Source: Owenweeksia sp965214115 (GTDB lineage Bacteria; Bacteroidota; Bacteroidia; Flavobacteriales; Schleiferiaceae). Taken from it: a stretch of 64,000 nucleotides of DNA. This document shows, in pieces, positions 49,933-58,719 of this stretch; positions within the stretch are counted from its first letter, which is position 1; each line of letters opens with the position of its first letter. The position numbers were made by a program, and so were the translations under genes. The DNA lies in the NCBI GenBank assembly GCA_965214115.1, contig CBDCAU010000003.1, positions 62,001-126,000 of the forward strand, in the 5' to 3' direction. The notes below the pieces were generated by a model. The model was not told where the DNA came from. It saw nothing but the letters and a program-made list of their open reading frames with translations, and did no database searches.

Positions 49933-51761
49933 TTTTCCAGCAAGTTTTTGATGGCGTTTTCGATTTCGCTGGCGCGGAATGGGCGGCCTTTTATTTTGTT
50001 TAATTTCTCCACCGGAATCAAAAATTCAGATTGTATCAATTTTGATAATTGTCCCGTGTTCAGTTCGGGAATCAAAATCGTATCAAAATTTTCTAAAATA
50101 TTTTTCAGATTTTTATGAAAAGGAAAAAGATGCCGCAAATGCAATTGTGAGACGGAAAGATTTTCGGAAATACATCTTTTTACCGCCGTTTTTATCGCAC
50201 CAAAAGTGCCGCCCCAGCCGACCACCAAAACTCGCCCAGAATTTTCGCCCTGCGTCAGTTTTAATTCCGCAAAACCGTCCGCCATTTTCCGCACCTTTTC
50301 CGCGCGGATGTCCACCATTTTTTGATGGTTTTCCGGTTCGTAACTCACGTTGCCAGTAATGTCTTCTTTTTCCAATCCGCCCACGCGGTGTTCTGCTCCG
50401 GCTTGGCCGGGCAGGGCCCATTTCCGCACTAAATTTTCATCCCGCAAATAGGGCTGGTATTCTTTATCCGAATGAAAATACGGCGGTAAGATTTTCGGCA
50501 ACTCGCTGGTTTGCGGGAATTTCCACGGTTCGGCACTGTTGGCGATGTAGCCGTCGGACAGCAAAATCACGGGCGTCATTTTTTCGATGGCGATTTGGCA
50601 GGCTTCAAAAGCCGCGTCGAAACAATCAGTAGGGGAGCGCGCCGCGAGGACGGGAATCGGCGCTTCACCGTTGCGGCCGTAAATCGCTTGCAGCAAATCG
50701 GCCTGTTCGGTTTTGGTGGGCAGTCCGGTGGACGGGCCGCCGCGCTGCACGTTGATGATGACGAGCGGCAATTCCAGCATCACCGCCAGTCCGAGCGCCT
50801 CGCCTTTCAGCGCCATCCCCGGGCCGGAGGTGGCCGTGACCGCCAGCGCGCCGCCGAAGCTTGCGCCAATCGCTGCCGTCACCGCCGCGATTTCGTCTTC
50901 CGCTTGGAAGGTTTTTATCCCGAAATTTTTATGACGAGAAAGAAAATGCAAAATGTCCGAAGCGGGCGTAATCGGATAACCGGCGTAAAAAAGTTCCAAT
51001 CCGGATTGCTGCGCCGCCGCCATCAATCCCATCGGAAGCGACTGATTGCCAACGATGTTGCGGTATTCGCCGGGCGGCACTTCCGCTTTTTTTATTGAAT
51101 AGCGCGCGGAAACTTCGGCCGTTTCGCCATAGTGAAAACCCGCTTTTAAAGCGCGGATATTCGCTTCTAAAATTTCGGGTTTTTCTTTAAATTTTCGGGT
51201 TAAAAATTGTAAAGTGGGTTCGAGATTTCTATCATACATCCAATACAAAAATCCCAATACAAAAAAGTTGCGGGAATGGTCTTTTTCTTTGCCGGAAAGT
51301 GGTAAATCTTTGACCGCTTCACGGTTCAATTTGGTAACATCAATCCGATGGATTTTATAATCTTTTTCGGAGATTTTATCCAAAGGATTTTCGCTTTCTT
51401 CCATCTTGGCGAGGCGCAAATTGCGGCGGTCGTAGCCGCTCTCATCGACGATTAAAGTGCCGCCTTTTTTTAGAGAAGAAATGTTTTTTTTGAAAGCCGC
51501 CGCGTTCAGCGCCACCAACACATCGGGCTCGCTGCCGGGGGTGTCGATTTCCACGCTGCCGAATTGGATTTGAAAACCGGAAACGCCCGGCACGGTGCCC
51601 ATCGGCGCGCGGATTTCGGCCGGAAAATCAGGGAAAGTGCTGAGGTCATTTCCCGCCAAGGCGGAAGTGAGCGTGAACTGGCTGCCGGCGAGCTGAATAC
51701 CGTCGCCACTGTCGCCCGCAAAGTGGATGGTTACTTTTTCAAGAGTCTGAATGTCCGTCAT
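49929..51761 (-). CDS. korA: 2-oxoacid:ferredoxin oxidoreductase, fused gamma-alpha subunit
   Basis: 610 residues. The gamma domain (1-190) has TIHFAGDSGDGIQLAGSQFT and EIRAPMGTVPGVSGFQIQFG. The alpha pyrimidine-binding domain has LFYAGYPITPASDILHFLSR, FQAEDEIAAVTAAIGASFGG and INVQRGGPSTGLPTKTEQAD. The fusion is usual in this phylum. The start is 1 bp from the nfu stop, so mrp-nfu-korA-korB form one operon. The substrate is probably 2-oxoglutarate, by homology only. Confidence 0.93.
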   Translation of the reverse strand: MTDIQTLEKVTIHFAGDSGDGIQLAGSQFTLTSALAGNDLSTFPDFPAEIRAPMGTVPGVSGFQIQFGSVEIDTPGSEPDVLVALNAAAFKKNISSLKKGGTLIVDESGYDRRNLRLAKMEESENPLDKISEKDYKIHRIDVTKLNREAVKDLPLSGKEKDHSRNFFVLGFLYWMYDRNLEPTLQFLTRKFKEKPEILEANIRALKAGFHYGETAEVSARYSIKKAEVPPGEYRNIVGNQSLPMGLMAAAQQSGLELFYAGYPITPASDILHFLSRHKNFGIKTFQAEDEIAAVTAAIGASFGGALAVTATSGPGMALKGEALGLAVMLELPLVIINVQRGGPSTGLPTKTEQADLLQAIYGRNGEAPIPVLAARSPTDCFDAAFEACQIAIEKMTPVILLSDGYIANSAEPWKFPQTSELPKILPPYFHSDKEYQPYLRDENLVRKWALPGQAGAEHRVGGLEKEDITGNVSYEPENHQKMVDIRAEKVRKMADGFAELKLTQGENSGRVLVVGWGGTFGAIKTAVKRCISENLSVSQLHLRHLFPFHKNLKNILENFDTILIPELNTGQLSKLIQSEFLIPVEKLNKIKGRPFRASEIENAIKNLLEK

Positions 51762-52016
51762 TTACGCCTCGTTCAACATTCCAATTTCCACCACGCGCGT
51801 TACATTCGGCGCGTGTTTTTTCACCGTCATTTCCACCCCGCTTTTCAGCGTCATTTGATTGACAGTGCAGCCCGTGCAGGCGCCGTGCAGTTGCACTCGG
51901 ACGGTGCCGTCTTCATCCAATCCTTCAAAGGAAATGTCGCCGCCATCGGAGTTCAAAAAGGGGCGGATTTCCTCCAGTCCCAACTTGATTTTTGCAATCG
52001 TTTCTTGTCGGTTCAT
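51762..52016 (-). CDS. NifU C-terminal-domain (Nfu) Fe-S scaffold
   Basis: 84 residues. The cluster motif GACTGCTVNQMTLKSGVE holds the CxxC, after IRPFLNSDGGDISFEGLDED. Carries Fe-S clusters to target proteins. It overlaps mrp by 4 bp and lies next to korAB, whose enzyme may need Fe-S partners. Confidence 0.93.
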   Translation of the reverse strand: MNRQETIAKIKLGLEEIRPFLNSDGGDISFEGLDEDGTVRVQLHGACTGCTVNQMTLKSGVEMTVKKHAPNVTRVVEIGMLNEA

Positions 52017-53155
52017 ACTTCTTGTTTTACGGCCGAACAGCCCGCCATTGTGGTGATGCGCGTGATTTCGGTGGGCGGCAAATTTTCATTCCGCCTCACC
52101 AGTTCCTCCACCATATTTTTGGCCACTTCGTCGATGGCGCGGCTGGCCACGGTATCATCTTGCAAGGCGGCGGGGCGGCCCACGTCGCCGCTTTCGCGGA
52201 TGCTCTGCACGATGGGAATTTCACCCAAAAATGGCACGTTCAATTCGTTACATAAATTTTGCACACCTTCCCTACCAAAGAGGTAGTATTTATTATCTGG
52301 TAATTCCGCTGGTGTAAAATAGGCCATATTTTCGATCATTCCGAGTACCGGAACGTTGATATTTTCGATCTGAAACATTGCCACGCCTTTTCGTGCATCG
52401 GCAAGGGCGATATTTTGCGGGGTGGAAACGATGACCGAACCCGTAACCGCCACGCCTTGCACTAAGCTCAAATGAATGTCGCCGGTGCCGGGCGGCAAGT
52501 CGATGAAGAGGAAATCCAGCTCGCCCCAGTGCGCATCGCGGATGAGCTGGTTCAGCGCCTTGCTGGCCATCGGGCCGCGCCACACCACGGCTTGGTTGGC
52601 TTGCGCAAAAAATCCAATCGAAAGCAATTTCACGCCGTAGCTTTCGACGGGGTCCATTTTGGCCTTGCCGTTCACGGTGATGCTGCCGGGTTTTAGGTTG
52701 GCCACATCGAACATCGTGGGCTGCGAAGGGCCATAAATGTCGGCATCCACCAAACCGACTTTCAGGCCTTTTTGCGCGAGGTTCACCGCGAGGTTGGCGG
52801 CCACGGTGCTTTTGCCCACGCCGCCTTTGCCGCTGGCGATGGCGATGATGTTTTTCACACCCGGCAGTTCCGCCCCGCGAATCATACTGGCCTCTTTCTC
52901 CGCCTTTTGCGGCACTTCGAGGTTCACTTTCACTTTCAGTTTTTCGTGCACCTCATTATGGATGGCCTTCATAATTTCCACCTCCAGCTTCTTTTTGATA
53001 TGGAGGGCGGGCGAAACGGAAATGGCATCCACGATGACTTCATCGCCAAAAATTTGCACGTTTTTGACGTGGCCGGCCTCCACCAAATTATGGTGCTGGT
53101 CGGTGGAAGAGACTGATTCTAAAGATTTTAGGATTTCCGATTTGGAAAAAGACAT
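52013..53155 (-). CDS. mrp: Mrp/NBP35-type P-loop ATPase (Fe-S carrier)
   Basis: 380 residues from ATG 53155 (MSFSKSEILKSLESV). The N-terminal MIP18/DUF59 domain (1-95) is followed by the ATPase: Walker A ASGKGGVGKSTVAANLAVNL, VDADIYGPSQPTMFD and FIDLPPGTGDIHLSL. Only one Cys is seen near the C-terminus (MAGCSAVK), not a CxxC. It loads Fe-S clusters together with Nfu, the next gene. Confidence 0.93.
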   Translation of the reverse strand: MSFSKSEILKSLESVSSTDQHHNLVEAGHVKNVQIFGDEVIVDAISVSPALHIKKKLEVEIMKAIHNEVHEKLKVKVNLEVPQKAEKEASMIRGAELPGVKNIIAIASGKGGVGKSTVAANLAVNLAQKGLKVGLVDADIYGPSQPTMFDVANLKPGSITVNGKAKMDPVESYGVKLLSIGFFAQANQAVVWRGPMASKALNQLIRDAHWGELDFLFIDLPPGTGDIHLSLVQGVAVTGSVIVSTPQNIALADARKGVAMFQIENINVPVLGMIENMAYFTPAELPDNKYYLFGREGVQNLCNELNVPFLGEIPIVQSIRESGDVGRPAALQDDTVASRAIDEVAKNMVEELVRRNENLPPTEITRITTMAGCSAVKQEV

Positions 53156-53174
53156 TTGTGCTGAAAATTTGCCG

Positions 53175-53207
53175 CGAAGGTAAGGCACTTGGAATGATTC
53201 CAAATAA
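53175..53207 (-). promoter_or_regulatory. Possible promoter of mrp-nfu-korAB
   Basis: On the minus strand TTATTTGG (53207-53200) and TACCTTCG (53182-53175) lie about 18 bases apart, close to the -33/-7 pattern, 20 bp before the mrp start. Confidence 0.5.
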
Positions 53208-53383
53208 GAAGGAGTGGCTGCGCACGTTCGAAACCGATGCCCTCTTTTTTAGAAACCAGATGAAACCGACAATCAGAGGCTGAGATTTTTAGTGGGAAAA
53301 TCCAGCAAGCGAATATCCCTATTAAATTTTTAAATATTCTAAGAAAAAGTTTGTAGTATTGCCTCTTCCATAATCCAATACAA

Positions 53384-53992
53384 ATGAACGCAACGAACAC
53401 TCTTTCAGAGCATCAGCTTCATCCGATTAATGAGGCCGCCCAGTATAATTTCCAAACTTTTGAAGTCGCTCGGCGGCGTGTCCCTTCCGAGTGCCGCATC
53501 CCAATGTTTCCCGCCAAAGCGCGCGCTGGGTATGGCGAAAACGGGCAAACCAGAGAGTTTATCCAACGGCTGGATTCCGTGAAGCTGCCCGGTTTTGACA
53601 ATTTGGACTATACCGTGTTTTGGGTGCACGGCAACAGTTTGCTGCCTTATATGAAAGAAGAGGAATTTTTGGTGGCCACCCGCCAAAAAATGGAGCGCGA
53701 CTTTCCCCAAGCGGCACTGGCCGTGGTGAAAAATGGTACGGAAACGGTGGTGCGGCGCGTACATTTTGCAGACGACGTGGTGCTGCTGGATTCGGACAAC
53801 CCCGAAGTGGAGTCGGAATGGGTGGCGTCGGAGGACATTTCCGAAATATGGCAAGTGAGGGCGCGCATTTCCAAATTGCCCAAGGGAATGGAGGCCTCCG
53901 GAAACGAAAGAATTTCGGCGATGGAATACGAACTGGAATACCTGCGGCAGGAAATCTGGGACTTGAAAAAAAGGCTGGACAGCCGTGAATAA
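53384..53992 (+). CDS. S24/LexA-like protein 1 (no HTH)
   Basis: 202 residues. The S24 peptidase-like fold spans about 65-165: KLPGFDNLDYTVFWVHGNSL with the nucleophile-type Ser, LLPYMKEEEFLVATRQ, and AALAVVKNGTETVVRRVHF. In the last segment the general-base Lys (VKR in LexA-like proteins) reads Arg. There is no N-terminal HTH. A C-terminal coiled coil ends it (MEYELEYLRQEIWDLKKRLD). It heads three tandem paralogues. Confidence 0.8.
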   Translation: MNATNTLSEHQLHPINEAAQYNFQTFEVARRRVPSECRIPMFPAKARAGYGENGQTREFIQRLDSVKLPGFDNLDYTVFWVHGNSLLPYMKEEEFLVATRQKMERDFPQAALAVVKNGTETVVRRVHFADDVVLLDSDNPEVESEWVASEDISEIWQVRARISKLPKGMEASGNERISAMEYELEYLRQEIWDLKKRLDSRE

Positions 53993-54148
53993 GTTCTTAT
54001 AGAAAAGCCGCGCCCTCTAAACAAAAGCCGTACTTTCAACGTCTGGCTTTTTAACTCTTAGTATCGCCGCTCAAATTTTTGAAGTCTGAAACCGACACTC
54101 ATTTTTTCCCCAAAATTTTTGGTGTTCTCTCTATAAAACAATTAATTT

Positions 54149-55087
54149 ATGACAACTTCTACCAACTTGGCAAAGCGCTTCCACGATTTTCGTGAAAAAA
54201 GCAACATCACCATAGAACAACTTTCTACCAACACCCAAGTGTCGGTGGTGAAGATTCGTGATTTTGAGAGCGGCGGCCAAAAACTGAACCTACGGGATTT
54301 CATCAAGATCGGGCATTCGCTGAACGCGGACTTCAACTGGCTGGTGCTGGGCGTGCCTGGGCAGCGGCACGTTGCGCAACTGATAGCCTTGGTGGACCAC
54401 GCGGCGGTGGCGGGCTATCTGGAGCAGAACCACGATCCCGAATACATCAAAAAGCTGGACTCGTACCGCATTCCCGGCTTCGATGACGGGGAAAACCACC
54501 GGATCTTTTTGGTGCACGGCCACAGTATGAGCCCCACCATCGCGGAGAACGACTACCTGGTGTGCTCCCGGGTGGAGAATGAGGACGGGCAGATGGACGG
54601 GCAGATGGACGGGCAGATGGACGGGCAGATGGACGGGCAGATGGACGGGCAGATGGACGGGCAGATGGACGGGCAGATGGACGGGCAGATGGACGGGCAA
54701 AGTTATGAAAAAACGGAAGGGCGATTCGTGGGGAACTTGGACGAAGAGGCCTACGAAAAAATGGACGGGCAAGTGGACGGGGAGTCGGACGGCAAACTGC
54801 TGGCGGTGGTGGTCACCAAAAAGGAAATCTTTGTCAAGCGGATTTATTTTGGTGGTTCTAATCTACTGATGGCCAGTGACAACCCTGCTTTCAAAACCTT
54901 TGCCATCCCCTTGGAAGAGGTGGTGGAAGTGTGGAAAGTGGAGGCCAAAATCACCAAGGTGCTAATGCGCGATTCCACCGAACAGAGCAAGCAGATCATC
55001 ACCTTGTACCGCGACATCGATACCCTGAAAGAGGAGCTGGCGCAGTTTCGCGACGAGCTTTCCAAACTAAAAAAACAAATGGGCTAA
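54149..55087 (+). CDS. XRE-HTH S24/LexA-like protein 2 with 12-bp tandem repeats
   Basis: 312 residues. The XRE-type HTH (about 1-65) is FREKSNITIEQLSTNTQVSV, then RDFESGGQKLNLRDFIKIG. The S24 fold has Ser in HGHSMSPTIAENDYLVCSRV and Lys in KKEIFVKRIYFGG, so both catalytic residues are present. Between them nine perfect DGQM units and a degenerate tail (to about residue 210) enlarge a surface loop. A coiled coil ends it (LKEELAQFRDELSKLKKQMG). It resembles phage-repressor or stress regulators that cut themselves. The DNA target is unknown. Confidence 0.85.
   Translation: MTTSTNLAKRFHDFREKSNITIEQLSTNTQVSVVKIRDFESGGQKLNLRDFIKIGHSLNADFNWLVLGVPGQRHVAQLIALVDHAAVAGYLEQNHDPEYIKKLDSYRIPGFDDGENHRIFLVHGHSMSPTIAENDYLVCSRVENEDGQMDGQMDGQMDGQMDGQMDGQMDGQMDGQMDGQMDGQSYEKTEGRFVGNLDEEAYEKMDGQVDGESDGKLLAVVVTKKEIFVKRIYFGGSNLLMASDNPAFKTFAIPLEEVVEVWKVEAKITKVLMRDSTEQSKQIITLYRDIDTLKEELAQFRDELSKLKKQMG
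54584..54700 (+). repeat. 12-bp tandem repeat (GACGGGCAGATG)x9
   Basis: Nine perfect copies of GACGGGCAGATG (54584-54691) plus a partial tenth, coding for DGQM repeats. Copy-number change by slippage would keep the reading frame. Confidence 0.97.
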
Positions 55088-55133
55088 GCGGCGAACGGGG
55101 CCAGAGCGCCTCTCTATTTAATACTTTTTACAA

Positions 55134-55835
55134 ATGTCAGAATCCCGTGCGTCGAATCGTCCGCCCCATCAAGGGGTTTTTTTGGAACCCTCCGCTGGAG
55201 ATGCGGTGGCCATAGGGAAAACGGCCTCGCGGCAGGTGAGCCGGATGGACGCGGAGCAGCGGCGGCGGCTGAAAAAAAAGCTGGAAAACGGGATGCCGGG
55301 CGAGTGGAACTGGCAGCCCATCACGATGGAGCACCAAGCGGCGCGGGCCGGGGCGCCCCGTTTGGCCCCGTTTGAGCCTTATGTAAGCCAGTTGGAGGGG
55401 CGTGAAATCCCCGGTTTTGAAGGCGCGGAACAAGGCATTTTCTGGATTCACGGAAACAATATGCGGCCCACCGTTTTGGCTTACGACCATCTGATCTGCC
55501 ACCCCCTGAAAACCATCGGCGACCTACCGGAAGGCGCATTGGCCGTGGTGATCATTCAAGATGAAATGATGCTGAAGCGCGTGTTTTTCCAAAGCGGGAA
55601 AGTGGTGCTGCAAAATGATAACCCAGCTTTTCGCAGTTTGGAAGTGGCGCCAGAAATGTTCGACGAAGTTTGGCAAGTGCTGGGGCGGATCACCCGCGTT
55701 TTGGACGCCGAAAAACCTGCCCGAGAAAATTACCTATCGGATTTGCAGGAGGAAATGCGCGAGGTGCGCGCGAATTTCGAAAAGATCAAAAAGGATTTTA
55801 AGAAAATGGGTCTCGTCATCGAAAAAGGCCGCTGA
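55134..55835 (+). CDS. S24/LexA-like protein 3 (no HTH)
   Basis: 233 residues. A basic N-terminal segment (DAEQRRRLKKKLENGMPGEW) replaces the HTH. The S24 fold reads GIFWIHGNNMRPTVLAYDHL, where the nucleophile Ser is Asn, and EGALAVVIIQDEMMLKRVFF, with the Lys kept. A coiled coil ends it (DLQEEMREVRANFEKIKKDF). It lies 46 bp after protein 2. It can hardly cut itself and may act by binding its paralogues (inference). Confidence 0.8.
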   Translation: MSESRASNRPPHQGVFLEPSAGDAVAIGKTASRQVSRMDAEQRRRLKKKLENGMPGEWNWQPITMEHQAARAGAPRLAPFEPYVSQLEGREIPGFEGAEQGIFWIHGNNMRPTVLAYDHLICHPLKTIGDLPEGALAVVIIQDEMMLKRVFFQSGKVVLQNDNPAFRSLEVAPEMFDEVWQVLGRITRVLDAEKPARENYLSDLQEEMREVRANFEKIKKDFKKMGLVIEKGR

Positions 55836-55987
55836 AACGGCTCGTGCGCCGAGCAACCTTTTTTTTCCAATGTGGTGTCAAAGCATTAACGAACTTCCAA
55901 AACAGGGTTCTGGAAAAGAACAATCCTTCGGAAAGGGACATTTTTCGTTGTCAAATTTCTGATTTTAACATTCGCAAAACCTCCATT

Positions 55988-56347
55988 ATGCCTTCCCAAA
56001 TTTTGCCCGCTGTTTTCGGCTTCCTTTTCTCGCTTTCCGCTTTTCCCGCATTAGCGGAACTGGCGCCGGGAAATGCCGCGCCGCAAAAAGTCCCTCTGAA
56101 AATCGTGATCGACCAGACCACCACCCGCCACGATTTGGAAACCCTGCAAAAAGACATCCGCCAACTGGGCTATTATTTAGACATCCGCCAAGTGAAATTT
56201 GACCGCAACGACAATGTGGAAACCATTTCCGGCCATCTTATCGCGGGTTATCAATGCCTTAGTTTTGATATGAAAGAAGTGAAGGGGAAAGTGGTGATCC
56301 GGCAAAACGAATGGGGCGATATTTTGGTGATGGTGGGGAAATCGTGA
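55988..56347 (+). CDS. Small secreted protein, unknown
   Basis: 119 residues from ATG 55988; the signal peptide is FGFLFSLSAFPALA. The mature part is PLKIVIDQTTTRHDLETLQK, DIRQLGYYLDIRQVKFDRND and KGKVVIRQNEWGDILVMVGK. The pattern of a beta strand, a helix and more strands resembles small periplasmic alpha/beta domains seen in regulatory M56-type or anti-sigma proteins, but I cannot name it. The next gene is a paralogue. Confidence 0.72.
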   Translation: MPSQILPAVFGFLFSLSAFPALAELAPGNAAPQKVPLKIVIDQTTTRHDLETLQKDIRQLGYYLDIRQVKFDRNDNVETISGHLIAGYQCLSFDMKEVKGKVVIRQNEWGDILVMVGKS

Positions 56348-56403
56348 AAGCCGGGCTTTTAAAATCTTTGTAATTTGGGTTTTTTAATTTAAAATGTACA
56401 GCA

Positions 56404-56738
56404 ATGTCAGTGTCTAATTTCCGGGGTGTTTTTTTCATCCTTTTCTTGTTTTCCGCTTTTGCGGTCGGCGCGGTGGAAGGCCGGCCACTAAAAATCATCA
56501 TCGACCAGAACACCACCCAGCAAGAGCTGAAAATGCTGCAAGAGGAAATGCAGGAGCGCGGGTATGTTTTGGAATTTCAGGAATTGGAATTCAGCGAAGA
56601 GGCCGGCTGGAATCCATTTCCGGCAGCTTTGAGGCGGGCGAGCAAAGTCTCACTTTTTCCACGGAAGACTTGGTGGGGAAAATTGTGATTAAAAAAGGTG
56701 TTCTGGGGAATCTTTCCGTCGTGGTGAATAAAGGCTGA
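56404..56738 (+). pseudogene. Frameshifted paralogue of the small secreted protein
   Basis: Starts MSVSNFRGVFFILFLFSAFA, then RPLKIIIDQNTTQQELKMLQ, parallel to the gene upstream. After EEAGWN (near 56610) the frame goes wrong and stops at 56688. The alternative frame gives ISGSFEAGEQSLTFSTEDLV, then GKIVIKKGVLGNLSVVVNKG and a stop at 56738, which matches the paralogue's end. One small indel explains it; a sequencing error is also possible. Confidence 0.75.
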
Positions 56739-56740
56739 AA

Positions 56741-57373
56741 TCAGTCGTCGTCGTATTCCATCAAATCATCAAAGATTGCTTGGAAATCAACCTTTAGATC
56801 GGGGAAATTTTGAGGGGAAACCATCGTCGGGTTTACGATAGTTTTTTCGTTAAAAATCCCACCATTTAGAAGATAAATAAAAAGCGTCCGGTCGGGAATA
56901 CTGATTACCCAATATTCTTTTACGCCGTGGGTTTCGTAAAGTTGTTTTTTGAAGGTCAGATCTTTTACGGCCGTGGACGGCGAAAGGATTTCCACCAAGA
57001 AATCAGGAGCGCCTACGCAGCCCCGCCGCTTAATTTTCTGCCTATCGCAGATGACGCAAAAATCGGGTTGCACCACGTTTTCGGCCTGTTTCCAATGTTG
57101 GTTCGGTCTGGGAAGATAAACGTCGTAAGGTGCGTCTCTCACTTCGCATTCTTTTCCTTTAAAAAAAGTATGAAAAAGAGCTGTTAATTCCCCTGAAATT
57201 TTTTGATGTGGGTCTTGCGGCGCAGGACTCATTTTAAATATTCGCCCGTCAATCAGTTCCACCCTATAATCCATCGTCCATTGCAAATAATCGGCGGCGG
57301 TGTAGCGGCGACCGTAAGCCATATCGGGTTTGCGGGCCTCCATCGGTTTTTCTTCGGGGATTTCGTAGGACAT
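56741..57373 (-). CDS. Uma2-family (DUF820) PD-(D/E)xK nuclease-like protein
   Basis: 210 residues from ATG 57373. RYTAADYLQWTMDYRVELID and GRIFKMSPAPQDPHQKISGE are the usual front part. The nuclease motif is VVQPDFCVICD (Asp) with APDFLVEILSPSTAVKDLTF (Glu) and a later Lys in KKQLYETHGVKEYWVI. Such genes are common in Bacteroidota and cyanobacteria; their role is unclear. Confidence 0.85.
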   Translation of the reverse strand: MSYEIPEEKPMEARKPDMAYGRRYTAADYLQWTMDYRVELIDGRIFKMSPAPQDPHQKISGELTALFHTFFKGKECEVRDAPYDVYLPRPNQHWKQAENVVQPDFCVICDRQKIKRRGCVGAPDFLVEILSPSTAVKDLTFKKQLYETHGVKEYWVISIPDRTLFIYLLNGGIFNEKTIVNPTMVSPQNFPDLKVDFQAIFDDLMEYDDD

Positions 57374-57504
57374 TTTCCAAAAGTAGCAAAATTTCAAATC
57401 AAACTGCGGCTTTCTTCTCTATTCAGTTTTTAAGGTGCAATAACTTGAGTTCAATTCGTAAATGATTTATATAAAAAGCTAAATTGTTAAATATCAGTAT
57501 TTTG

Positions 57505-57640
57505 CGCGTGTTATGCTGAGATGCCGTAGGCATCACATATTTGTAGCAAAATATTTAGACTGCGCTAAGACCCCACCGGGGTCATATATTGGCCTAATGC
57601 GACCCCGATGGGGTCGTGTTTCAGAGGCTTAAAACGTTTC
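57505..57640. repeat. Intergenic palindromes
   Basis: ATGCCGTAGGCAT and the pair GACCCCACCGGGGTC / CGACCCCGATGGGGTCG. No gene is seen from 57398 to 57789. Confidence 0.65.
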
Positions 57641-57789
57641 TACAAATATGAAAACCCGCCTACCGCAGGCAAGCCCTATGGGTTTCAGCACCTTTCGCGA
57701 TATCTCTTTTAAATATAAATTGAACTCAGGTTTTACAGATGTTCACCTTTTCCCAATGAAAAAAGCCCTTGTTTCCCTCTCGATTTTCC

Positions 57790-58719
57790 TCAGTCCATTT
57801 TCAAAATAAAAATCCCGCCGGCCAGTGCGGGCAGCGCGATATTGAACATCCAGACCACCAAGGTGGCATTGATCAAGAGCGCTTCGTCCATCAGAATGGT
57901 TTGAAAAACGAACAGCGCCACCGCACCTTTTATCAAAAAATCCGCGAAAGCTAAAGTGGGCAAGACGGCGGTGACGAAAAAGAAAAAGAAAACGGCGGCG
58001 AGCAGCCCCAGGGAAAAATCGGCTGCGCCCCACATCAATAAAAGACTGATAAACTGAAAGTTATACGTCAGGAATTTTAGAAAGGCCAAAACGAGAAGTG
58101 TAACTTTTTCTTTGAAAAATGGCCGCTCGGCAATCATAAATTTGGAAAACGAAAATTTTCGGAAGCCTTTTTTGGAAAGCCTTTGTTGGATTTTTTTGAA
58201 TGAAAAATATAAGGTTAGAATTAGCAAAAAAAGCAATAAAATTCCGATTAAAAAAAAGACATTTTTTTTATCAAAGTAAACAAACAAAAAAGCCGCCGAA
58301 CCGCCCAATAAAATCTTCACTATCAATCTTGGAAAATGCGACCAAAAAATGAGGAACAAAACTTTGCGGCGGTCAGTAGTTTTTGGGAGCGTCAAATAGC
58401 GGGCGGCCACTTCGCCACTGTTCATCGGGGTGACAAAACTTAGGGCGTAAGTGGCCAAATTGGATTGAAAGGCTTTGGTAAAAGAACGGGGCGCTGCGAG
58501 GGATTGGGCTTTTTTCCAAATCAGCGCATCCAAAATCAAATTAAAAACCCAAAGGAAAAAAAAGAGCGAAACCCATAGCGTGGCGTTTTTCCATTCATAT
58601 TGAAAAATACTTTGAAACGTGCTGGTTTCTAATTTTTTATAAATAAAAAAAGCGGCCAGTCCGAGCAAGGCGATCTTGATAAAAGCCTCTGCAATTTTTT
58701 TCCGTTGCAGATTTCTCAC
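57790..58719 (-). CDS. UPF0104 / flippase-like integral membrane protein
   Basis: 309 residues from GTG 58719, which overlaps the transporter stop (GTGA). About eight membrane spans, for example IALLGLAAFFIYKKL, LWVSLFFFLWVFNLILDALI and FFLIGILLLFLLILTLYFSF. SFVTPMNSGEVAARYLTLPK is the conserved loop of the LPG-synthase/AglD family. It may move lipids or glycolipids. Confidence 0.8.
   Translation of the reverse strand: MRNLQRKKIAEAFIKIALLGLAAFFIYKKLETSTFQSIFQYEWKNATLWVSLFFFLWVFNLILDALIWKKAQSLAAPRSFTKAFQSNLATYALSFVTPMNSGEVAARYLTLPKTTDRRKVLFLIFWSHFPRLIVKILLGGSAAFLFVYFDKKNVFFLIGILLLFLLILTLYFSFKKIQQRLSKKGFRKFSFSKFMIAERPFFKEKVTLLVLAFLKFLTYNFQFISLLLMWGAADFSLGLLAAVFFFFFVTAVLPTLAFADFLIKGAVALFVFQTILMDEALLINATLVVWMFNIALPALAGGIFILKMD

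Noticed and set aside
54584..54700. Possible CRISPR array in the nine-fold repeat
   Set aside because: The units are 12 bp, contiguous, without spacers, and lie in frame within a gene.
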